Origin: Mesostigma viride
Lineage: Eukaryota > Streptophyta > Mesostigmatophyceae > Mesostigmatales > Mesostigmataceae
Assembly: GCA_009746045.1 (NCBI GenBank)
Contig: RPFO01000080.1
Coordinates: forward strand, 1,887,183 to 1,951,182
Reading direction: 5' to 3'
DNA length: 64,000 bases
Both the position numbers and the translations under genes were made by a program. The notes under the pieces were generated by a model. The model was not told the DNA's origin. It did no database searches and worked only from the letters and a program-made list of their open reading frames with translations. Shown here piece by piece: positions 20,081-32,320 of the stretch (position 1 is its first letter; each line of letters opens with the position of its first letter).

Positions 20081-22371
20081 CGACGTCGTATGCTTCTCGC
20101 GTACACTACCGGTACTACAATCATGTCGCTATGTCGTTCTGAATTGCAGTACGCATGTCACTTATCAGAATTTTACTTTGATTTCACTTATAATTTCGGT
20201 CAACCTAACCCCTAACACCCATTTACCCGGGGGAAAAAAAATGAATGGCATTTGCAGCAAGGCTCATGCAAGACGAGTTCCTATTTCATAAAAAATTTCA
20301 TTATTAAATGCAGGATTACATGTCATGCACAAAAATCCAACGCCTTCACAGAAAATAGCATATCAAGTCTTCTGACGACAATATCAAGTCAATATCAAAT
20401 TCGTGGCTTCTCTTCGTGGCTTGAAATACTGTTTCCATGCGGTGCTTAGGACAGCTCCGGGGATGTCGGCACCGCACAGAAGCTCCATCCGGGAGCAAGT
20501 GCGCCGGGGGAAGATGTTGTACATCCAGAGCTCGATATGTGCGGGAAGCCGTCGTGTTGGAAACCGAGGTGTCTGCACATAATTCCGCGCGCAGGCAGCT
20601 TGTGCCTTTACGGGGGAAGACCTGCGACACAAAAACCGTGTCCGGACAATGCAATACGGAGAAATGGCAACGGCAGATGGAGTCGGCTAAGGCCGCTTGT
20701 AAGGAAAGTGATTTTTAATGCACGAATAAATGTATAATGCATGCTACATCGCCATCGCTTGGGCGGTGAAAAGACAAGGACCAACCACATGCCCCCACCT
20801 ACCCTTCGTGCATCCCGCCCTTGACGAGGCACAACCATGTGCCCCCACCTACCCTTTGTGCGTCCCTCCCTTGACAAGAAACAAGCACGTGCACCTATCT
20901 AACCTTTGTGCATCCCTTCCTTGGCAAGGAACAAGCACACCCACCCACCTACTCCACATGCATCCCTCCCTTGACAAGGAACAAGCACGATCACCCAGCT
21001 ACCCACTAGCACGGCAGCAAGGCAGACCTTACAATGGCAAGTGATGTTTATCGGTAGAAACTGTTAGACAACTAGCAAACGAGCCAGCCGGTGAAGAGCA
21101 AGGCATGCATGCAAGGAATTTGTCGTTGCCTATGTCTACGCTTGTGTTTGTCACTGCAGTTGAAATCTGCATTTGCATCAGCAGGCCCGATCGAACCCCA
21201 TGTCGCCACCCGCATTTCCACTTATACTTCACGGCCCCTTATTCTTCTCTTGTGCCTGCCTTTGCCCTAACTGTTACCCTAGCATCTGCCCTTGCCCCTA
21301 TCTTTGATCCCCAGTGTTTGCCGTTGCCCTCATCCTTCCCCTAGTGCCTGCCCTTGTCTTCATCTTTTCCCTTGTGCCTGCCCTTGCCCTTGTCCGTTCC
21401 CTCGTGCTTGACTTGTCCTAATCTCTTTCCCTTGCGCCTGCCCTTGCCCTTATCCGCTTCCCTTGTGCCTGCCCCTGCCCTTGTCATTTCCCTTGAGCCT
21501 GCCCTTTTGGCAAGCACAAGTGCCTTTGTCCTTTCCTTGGCCTTGTGCTTGCTCTTCCAGTTTCCCTTTCCTTTGCTCGTGCGGTTGCCTTTGCTCTTAC
21601 CCGGGTGCTTGCCCTTGCCGTTTGCAAGCTGCATTATTGTCTTAGCAAGCTAGCAAGTGCAAACTGGCACTGAGCCAGAAATGCAAGCAAAGCAGCCAGT
21701 GTAAATAAGGATGGACGGGAACAGTAGAAAGCTAGAGGTGGCAACGGTGCTAGAGCTCATGGCAACAAGGTGGTCCCATTCTTGCTGCATTGGGTGCGTT
21801 GCGTGGGTGGGATATTGCGATAGGGGGACATTCTTGCCTTGGTTGTGTTTTCACATGCACCCGGTGCTTGAATTTATGCGTGCAAGGGTGGCTGGTATCC
21901 CAACCAACAGCCCAAGAGGAAAAAGAGTGCTTAGAAAGCAAGAATGACTTTATGTTGGTAATAGCAGTGGTGCCGGCAGCAAAAACTGTTGTTGTACAGC
22001 TTGTAGATGCAAGCTACAACACTGCTGATGGTTTCTCACACTATAATGTGGATAATGATAATGCATGCCACTTAACGGGACCATATAAACCACAACAAGA
22101 ATAATCGTGAGAGCAAAAGAAAGAGGAGTACAAAACGGCCGGCTTACCTAGCTACAGCAAAAAAATTGCATGAAAAACAAGATTACTCACCTTTGTCGCA
22201 GCAGTGACCATATCAGACAGCTCACAAAAACTTGTTGATCCTTGAAACTTCCTGCTTGAAGGCAGCCACCAACGGTCTGGATTTTTCACCCCAGTCCTTC
22301 TCAACAGCCAAGGGAAAGGGAAAGAGAGAGGAGGGGTGCGAGAGGGACAAGAGAGCGGGGGGTGCACCAGG
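20081..22371. other. CACTA interior, no firm gene; several minisatellites
   Basis: An ATG-started 93-codon ORF at 20437-20718 (+) is Cys-rich and unrecognised; I give it little weight. About 20770-21010 is four units of roughly 58 bp containing CATCCCTCCCTTGACAAGGA. About 21240-21620 is a degenerate CCTGCCCTTGTC repeat. Nothing else is seen. Confidence 0.55.
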
Positions 22372-22393
22372 AAGGGAGAGAGAGAGATCGAGA

Positions 22394-22468
<75 letters not shown>

Positions 22469-22888
22469 AGAGAGAGAGGGAGGGAGAGAGAGGAGAGAGA
22501 GAGGGGAGAGAGAGGGGAGAGAGAGGGGGAGAGAGGGGGGGAGAGAGAGGGGGGAGAGAGGGGGGAAAGAGAGGGGGGAGAGAGAGGGGAGAGAGAGGGG
22601 GGAGAGAGGGGGGAGAGAGAGGGGGGAGAGAGGGGGGAAGGAGAGGGGGGAGAGAGAGGGGGAAAGAGAGGGGGGAGAGAGGGGGAGAGAGAGGGGGAGA
22701 GAGAGGGGGAGAGAGAGGGGGGAAAGAGAGGGGGGAGAGAGAGGGGGAGAGAGAGGGGGAAAGAGAGGGGGAGAGAGAGGGGGAGAGAGAGGGGGGAGAG
22801 AGAGGGGGAAAGAGAGGGCCGGGGAGAGAGAGGGGGAGAGAGAGGGGGGAAAGAGAGGGGTGAGAGAGAGGGGGGAGAGAGGAGAGAG

Positions 22889-22961
<73 letters not shown>
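22372..22961. repeat. 590-bp polypurine (GA)n / GAGAGGGG tract
   Basis: Almost pure purine on the + strand, pure (GA)n at both ends with GAGAGGGG-type units between. All frames are open as Arg/Glu/Gly on + and Ser/Leu/Pro on -, which is not evidence of coding. It is able to form triplex (H-DNA) in principle. Confidence 0.93.
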
Positions 22962-22964
<3 letters not shown>

Positions 22965-23059
22965 GAGAAGTGCGGGTGGGGGTGGGAGAGGTGGGATGGA
23001 AGATTCACTACGTTAGCAGGCGACTAAACTGCTACAATGACACAAAACCACGGAGCTAG

Positions 23060-23950
23060 GCCCTTAACTCCATCAGATCAGAGTGAAAACCCATGTTGAA
23101 ACTGGGACAAATGCCATTAGAATGTTACTATGACCGTGGCTAGTAAACGTGAATTGACACCCAGCCGGTTGTGACTTCAACGATTGGAGGCAACCTTGCC
23201 AAGTCTCCCAAATGCAGTCGGCTAGACAAGCTTCACAAAAAACGCAGCAAACATGTTAACGTTGCTAATATTCCAACGACGCGCATCCGCAGTCCGGCTG
23301 CCAATGAAGTCTTCTTGGTCACCAGCTGTGCATGCACAGAGGAGTAACCGCTAGATACGCCAATTTGCGAACAACTCATTACAATTACAAAGCGCAGGAA
23401 GCAGATGGCTATGCATCAACAATTATACTTCCGCTCGCCCTCGTATTTAGCCAGGTCTATCTGCCCAAACTGGGTAAATGTTTTGCGATCGGTGAAATTG
23501 GCACTCTAGTGACTTACTTTCCCAGAAAGTGTCCATTCACACGACAACCGACTCACGCTCACACGTCGTGAGGAGTTGCCGATAGGATAAAGAAGCCGAA
23601 CGATGAATTGCTGTACATAAATGCCACGCTAACGGCGTCGTGAACTGACTTCTTGCAATCACGATTAAAGTGCCCGGCCCAACAACAAATTGGCGACACA
23701 CGACCCCGCAACTGGAAAAGAATTCTGGCCACATTGATATACATCGGTTTGATAAAGTAAAACCTCGCATTCGGTTCTGGCTAGCCTCAAACGCATGCGC
23801 CTTGAAACCTTTATCCTCCTGGCGGCCACAGTTTCTCGGTTCTCTTGTTCCGTTGGTCGTGCCGCTAGCGTGCCAGCCGCTCCAGTCCCTAAAATTCAAA
23901 TTCGTGTTGTTCGAGAAAACGTTGTCGGGTCGGCGACGGCACGATGCCGG
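23060..23950. other. CACTA interior, nothing recognised
   Basis: No gene, RNA or clear repeat found. Confidence 0.5.
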
Positions 23951-23955
23951 GCCGG

Positions 23956-24222
23956 GGGTGGTGGTACACAAATACCGTGCAGGTGGTACACAACTGCAGC
24001 CAGGACAACAGCCGGGCGCTGCGTACCTGCCGTGGGAAGGAGGGGGGCCGGTGGTACACAAATACCGTACAGGTGGTACACAACTGCAGACAGGACAACA
24101 GCCGGGCGCTGCGTACCTGCCGTGGGAAGGAGGGGGGTGGTACACAAATACCGTACAGGTGGTGCACAACTGCCGCCAGTACAACAGCGGGTCCTGCCGT
24201 GGGAAGGAGGGTGGTGATACAC
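23956..24222 (+). repeat. Tandem repeat, three units of about 90 bp
   Basis: Each unit carries GGTGGTACACAAATACCGT, ACAGGTGGTACACAACTGC and CCGTGGGAAGGAGGG. The third unit is shorter and more diverged. Confidence 0.9.
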
Positions 24223-24299
24223 AACTACGGTATACCGGCCTAGTACAGCCCGATGTAATTTCCGAGGGCCCACCTCTTTATCCCTACATGTAAGTACCG

Positions 24300-24720
24300 A
24301 CGGGCATAATCAACGACCTATATTACCAATAGCCGCCGCATATAAAAAAGGTCGTATTCATGACGCGCGTCGAGGGCGATGACGGTGACGCCGTCACCGT
24401 CATCGCCCTCGACGGGCCAACATCTAAACTCTTATCTTAATCAACAAACTATATTACCAATAGCCGCCGCCTATCAAACAGATCCTATTCATCACGCGCG
24501 TCAACGCCCCGTCATCGCCCCGTCATCGCCCCGTCATCGCCCCGTCATCGCCCCGTCATTGCCATGCCGAGGGCCAACCTCATAACTCTTTATTGGGAGT
24601 AATAGTAAACGACCTATATTACCAATAGCTGCCGCCTATCAAACAGGTCCTTTCCATCACGCCCGTCGAGAGCGATGACGGTGACGGCCGTCACTGTCAT
24701 CGCCCTGCCGGCATTGCCAT
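24300..24720. repeat. Three tandem units with CG-rich hairpins
   Basis: Units of about 150 bp begin CTATATTACCAATAGC-CGCCGC and run into ATGACGCGCGTCGA-like text. In unit 1 this continues into a perfect 45-bp palindrome (24369-24413, GTCGAGGGCGATGACGGTGA on its left arm). Unit 2 has instead five copies of CCCCGTCATCG, and unit 3 a weaker hairpin. Confidence 0.85.
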
Positions 24721-26199
24721 ACAAGAAGAAGCTCTCGATCCGAGGTATAGACTACCTCGGGTATCATCATCGTAATTGCTAGCATCGAGATCATTCATAC
24801 CTACCGACGATGGCCAGCTGCAAAAGAAAAATGTCGACCAACAGACAGGACCTATCGCCGGGAACCCTCAAGGCAATAAGGGCGAGACAGGCTTTCACCG
24901 TTAAGTAAAGTTGTCCACATCGTGCTAAGGAATTTGTGCTAATCTATGAGTACCTATATGGACACTTTGTCGCATTTTTTACATGGCAAATAAGCGATGT
25001 ATGTGTCATGTAGGCTGCCATTGGTGCATGCATGCATGGGCCAGCAATGATGGTCAGAGGTACATTGTTGTGCCTATGAGATAATAACCATCGATTTGTT
25101 GATCAGCAAGTGATTCATTACGTGAGACAACAATATGTTTGGGGGCTAAGCTTCTTACATTGGTCTCATGGCCCGCCATAATTGTTTTCTTATGTGTTTA
25201 AGGTTAGGGCTCTGTTCATGACTGAACGTCATGAACGCGCTCTATTCATGACATTGATTAATTGATTTTAATTAGTCTCATGTCCATGTTGGGGGACCGG
25301 GATCTCTGAATTCCCCAAAGAAGATATAGTGGAAGTCACCCCAAGACGTCAATATCCGTCAAGACGTCAATAACTACATGTATGTCCACAGCTCAGCTAG
25401 TAGTCTAAAATATGGGCCTCGAGCTAATCTTGCACGCAAGCAATGCCTATCATCAAGGATTAATTAATGCCTATCAACAAGGAGACAATCATGCTTGTTA
25501 AATTTAATTCCTAGGACCCACAACTGGGGGGCCGTAGTCTTTGACAATGTCCGCCTGGGCAACGCTACTAATCCTACATATCCGAGGTCCCATGTCTGAA
25601 TAAGAGGGGTTGAGCGGATGACGCCAACAGTGTCTGTGCTCTGCATGTCAGCTAAAATCATATCGCGGAGACGGCAAACATATGGCGGTATGTCCAATGT
25701 TGGCCACTGCGTCGCCTACCAGGTTCGTTCTTACATGGTCGGCAAGGGCCTGACCATGTAAGAAGATATCTCCCTGGCTGGCCAGTCCACAAGGAACCAG
25801 CAGGGACCTCATCTAAATCAACCTGATTTATTAACTAACTACTTAATTCATTTATTAACCCCTAAATGGGCGGAAATGCTGCCGATAAAGCGGCAGTAAC
25901 TCACCTATTTTGTAAACCAGCCCCTGTACAACCTAGCAATATCCAATGGCTGTCCTTGGGGGGCAAGCATGTCCATGAGTTGCCCTAAGCCATGATATAT
26001 CACAACCTCACATATATTCATCGTAGGCCATGTATAACTGCCGTCAAAGTCAGGGGGGTCAAGACGAGCGTTTTCATTTTAGGTAGAATGTGCATTTTGA
26101 ATTATGTTGTAAGAGCTAGGCACCTACCACTTCAGGGATGATAAACAATTAGTTGCTGAACACTAGTTTGAGCCATTGGGGTCATCATTTGGGTGGGTA
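24721..26199. other. CACTA interior, no gene seen
   Basis: AT-richer unique sequence without coding potential, RNA genes or a recognised repeat. Confidence 0.5.
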
Positions 26200-27360
26200 T
26201 ACCAGCAGTTACACCCAGTACAGCCCATAGGGGTACCGTTGGTAAAAAGCAACCAAGGGGGTAGGAGTGGGCATACTACCTACTAATACCTACTTATATG
26301 GCCCCCAACCATGCCAAACAATACATTTCCCTTCCACAATGATGGGGAAACATAACTGCATCATCACACTGCCCTTACATGGCAGCTATGTGCAGGTGCC
26401 ACCTTGTCCATGCACGTAGGTAACGTGGTACGGATACCCTACGCAAGGCATGCATTCTAGGAGGCAGCCACCAACAAACTAGTGATTTTAAGCCTATTTC
26501 AGCCTGCCCTAGCAAGGATAAACTAGGCCTAAGCTGCTATAGCTTGCCAGGTGATGGCCAGCACACCTGGTGGCACATGCTGACAATGGGAAGCTTCTAC
26601 TCACCGGTTACATGCTTGATGATGCCACAGAGACCAGCCAACTGCCTCACACTCATGCAATATGTGTGTGGGAAATGTATAACAAACATATATGGAGGTA
26701 TTCAAACCCATACAGCCTCTAAAACTTATCACCATCACCCTGTGGCAGGTCAACTGACTGAGGGAAGCATCTAAGAAGGGTGTTTTAGAAAGGGGCCAGG
26801 CCAGGGTCAAGAAAGAGCATGAATAATGCAAAAAGAATGTGCTACACAAGCTAGAACGTATATATAAACGTCAAACATCGATAGGAAAACGATGCTTAAG
26901 CTTTACCAGGCATGGATGGCGTTACCTTGGCCCAGGCGGTGGCCGCAAAATGGCGCATTTCGGCACACCAAAGTTGTGCAGCATGGTCGCTGGATTCGGC
27001 GATTTCTGGCCACCCTTGCACGTTTACGACTAATATGTATCATAAAAAGTACAAAGAAACCGATATATCCTTTGAAATACGCCGGAAAGGTATTGCTGTC
27101 AACGTTTCTATCGTCCGGCCTGATCGCAGTTTTTTCCAGCAAGAACGCTGCCGACACCTATCAAATGGCATTCCCGCGAACCAAAAATTGGCCTGTATGA
27201 TCTTTAGGACGTATAAAATCAATATCCTAAGTTTGGCCAGAAAATTCGAACGCAAACGTAAATGCCATGCGTGGGCGCAAGCCGCCATGGCCAGGTCGTC
27301 GTTTTCCGGAATGCACGTTGTACGTGAAAAAGTACCCTGACCCCTTGTACTTTGACGGTC
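26200..27360. repeat. Diverged dispersed repeat, copy 1
   Basis: Shares stretches with 55750-56880 in the same orientation, for example GGCGTTACCTTGGCCCAGGC, TTTTTCCAGCAAGAAC and GCCGCCATGG near the end. Identity is patchy. The second copy lies inside a TTAA-flanked element, so this may be an older relative of that element; its own ends were not found. Confidence 0.7.
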
Positions 27361-27817
27361 TGGAACACCTGTTAAACTTTGTCAAAATATAGCAAACCCT
27401 AGTATCATGTTCTGGAGAAACTTATAAACTTTCATTCTTCTCAGCTAAACGTTTCCTAATTCCCAATAGTATTCTCGCAAACTGGTCCCCCGAGTAGGTG
27501 CCGACAAATCGGCTGTAAGTCACTTTTTGGCGGAAAATCGGCAGCAAGACCATTTAGGGGTTAAACTCATGCCCCCATTAGAGAGTCAAGGAGCATTAGT
27601 TAACCCCGATTCATTCATTCATTAATTAATTAAACACGTGCTCCCGTTGGGGAGTCACGGAGCACCGAAGTGCTTTTAATCCCTGAGTGTGCACAACAGG
27701 AGAAAGGGCAGAGACCCCCAGTCTCCTTCATGCCTAAGGCATGCCACAGCTGCATTCGGGAACGCTACCTAAACGGACACGCTAACGATCCGGCAATCTG
27801 TGGGTGCAATAAGACCC

Positions 27818-28949
27818 TGTCGCGTTTACGTGCCATTATATCCTAGCCTATCACTTGGAAGGCATATCCATAGCAATAGAGTACTCTTGTGTGTGATCCA
27901 CTATATTAAATCCAGTGTGAGATGCAGGTCACGGACATACTTGGCCGCCGACCTCATGACAGGCAATTCCGTAGCCAGCCAGGTGTAGAATAAAACCATG
28001 ATGCTTTATATATTTGGAAAGCAACCAAACCATTCACATTTAATTTCAAAAGACATCGACAAGAATACAAGTGTTGTCTAGTCGCATAATGTCGTACTTG
28101 TGCGTCACTGTCCAAATAAGGCTAAGCGGTTCTTGATAACCTAGCAGGCCTCGGGTGACGCCACACTGCTCCGCTTGGCTTACGGCTGGCAGTGTCCTTT
28201 AGCGCCCCCTATCCTGTCTACCTATCCCGCTTACCCCAGCTATGGCTCACTGGCCAACGACGACCGGGTTCCTTCCCGAGTCTCGCCCACAATACACACA
28301 TCATCTTGACGAAACCAAACAGTTATCACTTCCGTCAACCAATCTCATGACAATTACTCATTGCAACCACTCTCGGGGGCTGCTCCGGATTGTTCCACTA
28401 TTAAACCCCTTGACGACAACACCAAGTTGTGAGGGAGAGTAACGAGCGAACAACGACCACCATGGCCGCTGCCGTGCTCCTAAATACCTCCAAAAATCCC
28501 GGCATCCATGCGCTGTCGCATTTGCCAGCAAGCCGCCTGACGTGCAGTTAGACTGCCAGCAAAATGCTTAGCAAGTCTGTTCGACAGCCACGTGCGAGCC
28601 AGCACACCGCACACTACGATCTGCGTATCTAACTTTGTCCGATGGACTGAACATCATTCCGTCTGGACAATACAAAAGATTCGTAACTGCCAAATGTCAC
28701 GCACCGGAATATTGCGCAAGCCACCACCAAGGCTTTGCGCCCCAAAGTCTTGTGCCTGAACCTAAGTCAGGTCACCTAAGACTGTCACTCTAGAAATTCA
28801 GGCCTTTCCGGCGCGGCGCTCCACAGGTGCCCAAGGAACAAAGCCTGCGGCCTACTGAATCGGAACCAACCAAACGTCGGTAACGATTCCGATTACGGCA
28901 ACCGCGTAACTTCTTGAGTGCACGGACGTAAATGATCACGGACGTGACA
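27818..28949. repeat. LTR-like repeat, left copy (1132 bp)
   Basis: Starts TGTCGCGTTTACG and ends GGACGTGACA, giving the TG...CA form of an LTR. It is nearly identical to 28952-30394 except for an insertion there. The flanking ACCC (27814-27817 and 30395-30398) is a 4-bp candidate target duplication around the pair. Confidence 0.8.
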
Positions 28950-28951
28950 GC

Positions 28952-30394
28952 TGTCGCGTTTACGTGCCATTATATCCTAGCCTATCACTTGGAAGGCATA
29001 TCCATAGCAATAGAGTACTCTTGTGTGTGATCCACTATATTCCCCCCCACTTTTTAGCTCGAAAAAATGAAGAGCCAAAAAGTCAAAAAGAGGATCACAT
29101 AGGAAAAAAAAAATCCCACGGCAGGACCACACATGCTTTTCAAATAGGCTAAGCAATAACCTCTTCAGTGCTTTTTCAAGGATAAGCATAATCCTCTTCA
29201 TGGCTTTTTCAAGGATAAGCCGAATCCTCTTCATAGCTTTTTAAAGGATAATTTATTAATCCTCTTCCAAGTGCTTGATACTGCAAGCAGCTTGGGTATA
29301 TCTCCGGCTCAGGCTGGCCGAACTGAACCCGCCAAGGGTTGTTCGCTCGTTAAAATCCAGTGTGAGATGCAGGTCACGGACATACTTGGCCGCCGACCTC
29401 ATGACAGGCAATTCCGTAGCCAGCCAGGTGTAGAATAAAACCATGATGCTTTATATATTTGGAAAGCAACCAAACCATTCACATTTAATTTCAAAAGACA
29501 TCGACAAGAATACAAGTGTTGTCTAGTCGCATAATGTCGTACTTGTGCGTCACTGTCCAAATAAGGCTAAGCGGTTCTTGATAACCTAGCAGGCCTCGGG
29601 TGACGCCACACTGCTCCGCTTGGCTTACGGCTGGCAGTGTCCTTTAGCGCCCCCTATCCTGTCTACCTATCCCGCTTACCCCAGCTATGGCTCACTGGCC
29701 AACGACGACCGGGTTCCTTCCCGAGTCTCGCCCACAATACACACATCATCTTGACGAAACCAAACAGTTATCACTTCCGTCAACCAATCTCATGACAATT
29801 ACTCATTGCAACCACTCTCGGGGGCTGCTCCGGATTGTTCCACTATTAAACCCCTTGACGACAACACCAAGTTGTGAGGGAGAGTAACGAGCGAACAACG
29901 ACCACCATGGCCGCTGCCGTGCTCCTAAATACCTCCAAAAATCCCGGCATCCATGCGCTGTCGCATTTGCCAGCAAGCCGCCTGACGTGCAGTTAGACTG
30001 CCAGCAAAATGCTTAGCAAGTCTGTTCGACAGCCACGTGCGAGCCAGCACACCGCACACTACGATCTGCGTATCTAACTTTGTCCGATGGACTGAACATC
30101 ATTCCGTCTGGACAATACAAAAGATTCGTAACTGCCAAATGTCACGCACCGGAATATTGCGCAAGCCACCACCAAGGCTTTGCGCCCCAAAGTCTTGTGC
30201 CTGAACCTAAGTCAGGTCACCTAAGACTGTCACTCTAGAAATTCAGGCCTTTCCGGCGCGGCGCTCCACAGGTGCCCAAGGAACAAAGCCTGCGGCCTAC
30301 TGAATCGGAACCAACCAAACGTCGGTAACGATTCCGATTACGGCAACCGCGTAACTTCTTGAGTGCACGGACGTAAATGATCACGGACGTGACA
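28952..30394. repeat. LTR-like repeat, right copy, 2 bp from the left copy
   Basis: Same sequence as the left copy plus a 311-bp insertion at 29042-29352. That insertion begins with a C run and holds three to four copies of a 33-bp repeat around CCTCTTCATGGCTTTTTCAA. Only GC (28950-28951) separates the two LTR-like copies; there is no internal region. Confidence 0.8.
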
Positions 30395-30492
30395 ACCCAT
30401 GTGAGCATGGCATGATAACACTAGGAGCGTGGGCAAGTAATCTCATCATAGCCAGGACGTAGCATGGCTGTACTAGGACTATACCCCGATCA

Positions 30493-31414
30493 ATGGATGG
30501 ATGGATGGATGGATGGATGGATGGATGGATGGATGGATGGATGGATGGATGGATGGATGGATGGATGGATGGATGGATGGATGGATGGATGGATGGATGG
30601 ATGGATGGATGGATGGATGGATGGATGCCGGATGGATGGATGGATGGATGGATGGATGGATGGATGGATGGATGGATGGATGGATGGATGGATGGATGGA
30701 TGGATGGATGGATGGATGGATGGATGGATGGATGGATGGATGGATGGATGGATGGATGGATGGATGGATGGATGGATGGATGGATGGATGGATGGATGGA
30801 TGGATGGATGGATGGATGGATGGATGGATGGATGGATGGATGGATGGATGGATGGATGGATGGATGGATGGATGGATGGATGGATGGATGGATGGATGGA
30901 TGGATGGATGGATGGATGGATGGATGGATGGATGGATGGATGGATGGATGGATGGATGGATGGATGGATGGATGGATGGATGGATGGATGGATGGATGGA
31001 TGGATGGATGGATGGATGGATGGATGGATGGATGGATGGATGGATGGATGGATGGATGGATGGATGGATGGATGGATGGATGGATGGATGGATGGATGGA
31101 TGGATGGATGGATGGATGGATGGATGGATGGATGGATGGATGGATGGATGGATGGATGGATGGATGGATGGATGGATGGATGGATGGATGGATGGATGGA
31201 TGGATGGATGGATGGATGGATGGATGGATGGATGGATGGATGGATGGATGGATGGATGGATGGATGGATGGATGGATGGATGGATGGATGGATGGATGGA
31301 TGGATGGATGGATGGATGGATGGATGGATGGATGGATGGATGGATGGATGGATGGATGGATGGATGGATGGATGGATGGATGGATGGATGGATGGATGGA
31401 TGGATGGATGGATG
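30493..31414. repeat. (ATGG)n tetranucleotide microsatellite, about 920 bp
   Basis: About 230 units, broken once at 30625-30635 by a CC that shifts the register. All forward frames are open (Met-Asp-Gly-Trp repeats), purely as a result of the repeat. Confidence 0.97.
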
Positions 31415-32109
31415 TCAGGCTTGTCTTACATCATGCAGTGGAACTTTGGTGCTGGAGGGTTAATTGTGGCCCGGTCTGGTTTAGCTTCAGTGCTCTCATG
31501 TCGGCCTTCATTTGTAATTATTTGAATGCATGCCCATTGGGCCATGCATAGTGTATATTTTTTATGCATGCACGCCCATTATGTATCGCTGGGTCCATCC
31601 CATCAATGCTTGTTTATTGCCAGGTCTGGTGTAAGTAAGTTAGTACTTGCGTGTCATGCGCATGGGCATGTTTAGAGTACTATGCTAATCTCTTTAGAAA
31701 CATAATTATACGGAAGTTACAAATCTCATCTGCATCATGCCCCAAGACACTACATCAAAGAATCAAATAAAATTATAACATGCCTCCGTTGGGAGATCAT
31801 GCAGCACATGCATATTCCTTGCTGAATGGGTAGAGGTGGGTCAAGCCGCGACATCGAAATAAGCTAACTCTAAGCTATCTAGTCTACAAAATACTAACTA
31901 CACTTCTCCCCAAAGCGCCCCTTCCGCTTTGGGGGAGGGGGCTTACCCACATGGGCTGGCGTGTGAGCCGGGACATTGATCTTCCACCTCTTCTTGTTCT
32001 GCATAGGAACAGAGAGCGAAGAAATGCGGTGTGGGGACCCCTTCTCGTGGTAATGCGTTACATGTACTCCCCACCGGGCTTTGCTCTTCATGGGTTCATA
32101 AAGACAACA
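31415..32109. other. CACTA interior left of the recombinase element
   Basis: No gene. A copy of the dispersed CTCCGTTGGGAG-type repeat lies near 31780. Confidence 0.55.
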
Positions 32110-32135
32110 ATTATTCAGTAAGAATTTAATAAATT
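32110..32135. repeat. 26-bp duplication flanking the recombinase element, left copy
   Basis: ATTATTCAGTAAGAATTTAA plus TAAATT, repeated exactly at 45253-45278. Tyrosine-recombinase elements normally leave no target duplication. Confidence 0.9.
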
Positions 32136-32320
32136 TGGTGAGCTATGCTCATTTTATCTATGACTTACCTGCTGAGCGGAGAATGCAACGCCGTATAGCA
32201 CCAAAAGAAAAAATAATTTTAGAAAAAATATTTTTTGTGCTGGCACCCGTACTCCAGCCACCCAGGTAGGGGTTGGCTGGAGAGGTGGTTGCTATAAAAG
32301 GTGGGCTTCCATTCTAGGGA

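Noticed and set aside
19711-20215. 5' LTR of the gypsy element starting at the CACTATAC sequence
   Set aside because: The true 5' LTR with primer site is at 49135-51215; this sequence is matched in inverted, not direct, orientation at 47878-47933 and so is a TIR.
22232-23059. Long Arg/Glu/Gly ORF
   Set aside because: Pure product of the GA microsatellite; all frames are open on both strands.
24360-24720. CRISPR-like array
   Set aside because: Irregular units without distinct spacers in a eukaryotic context; simple tandem repeats.
30464-31551. 350-codon Met-Asp-Gly-Trp ORFs in three frames
   Set aside because: Tetranucleotide repeat artefact.
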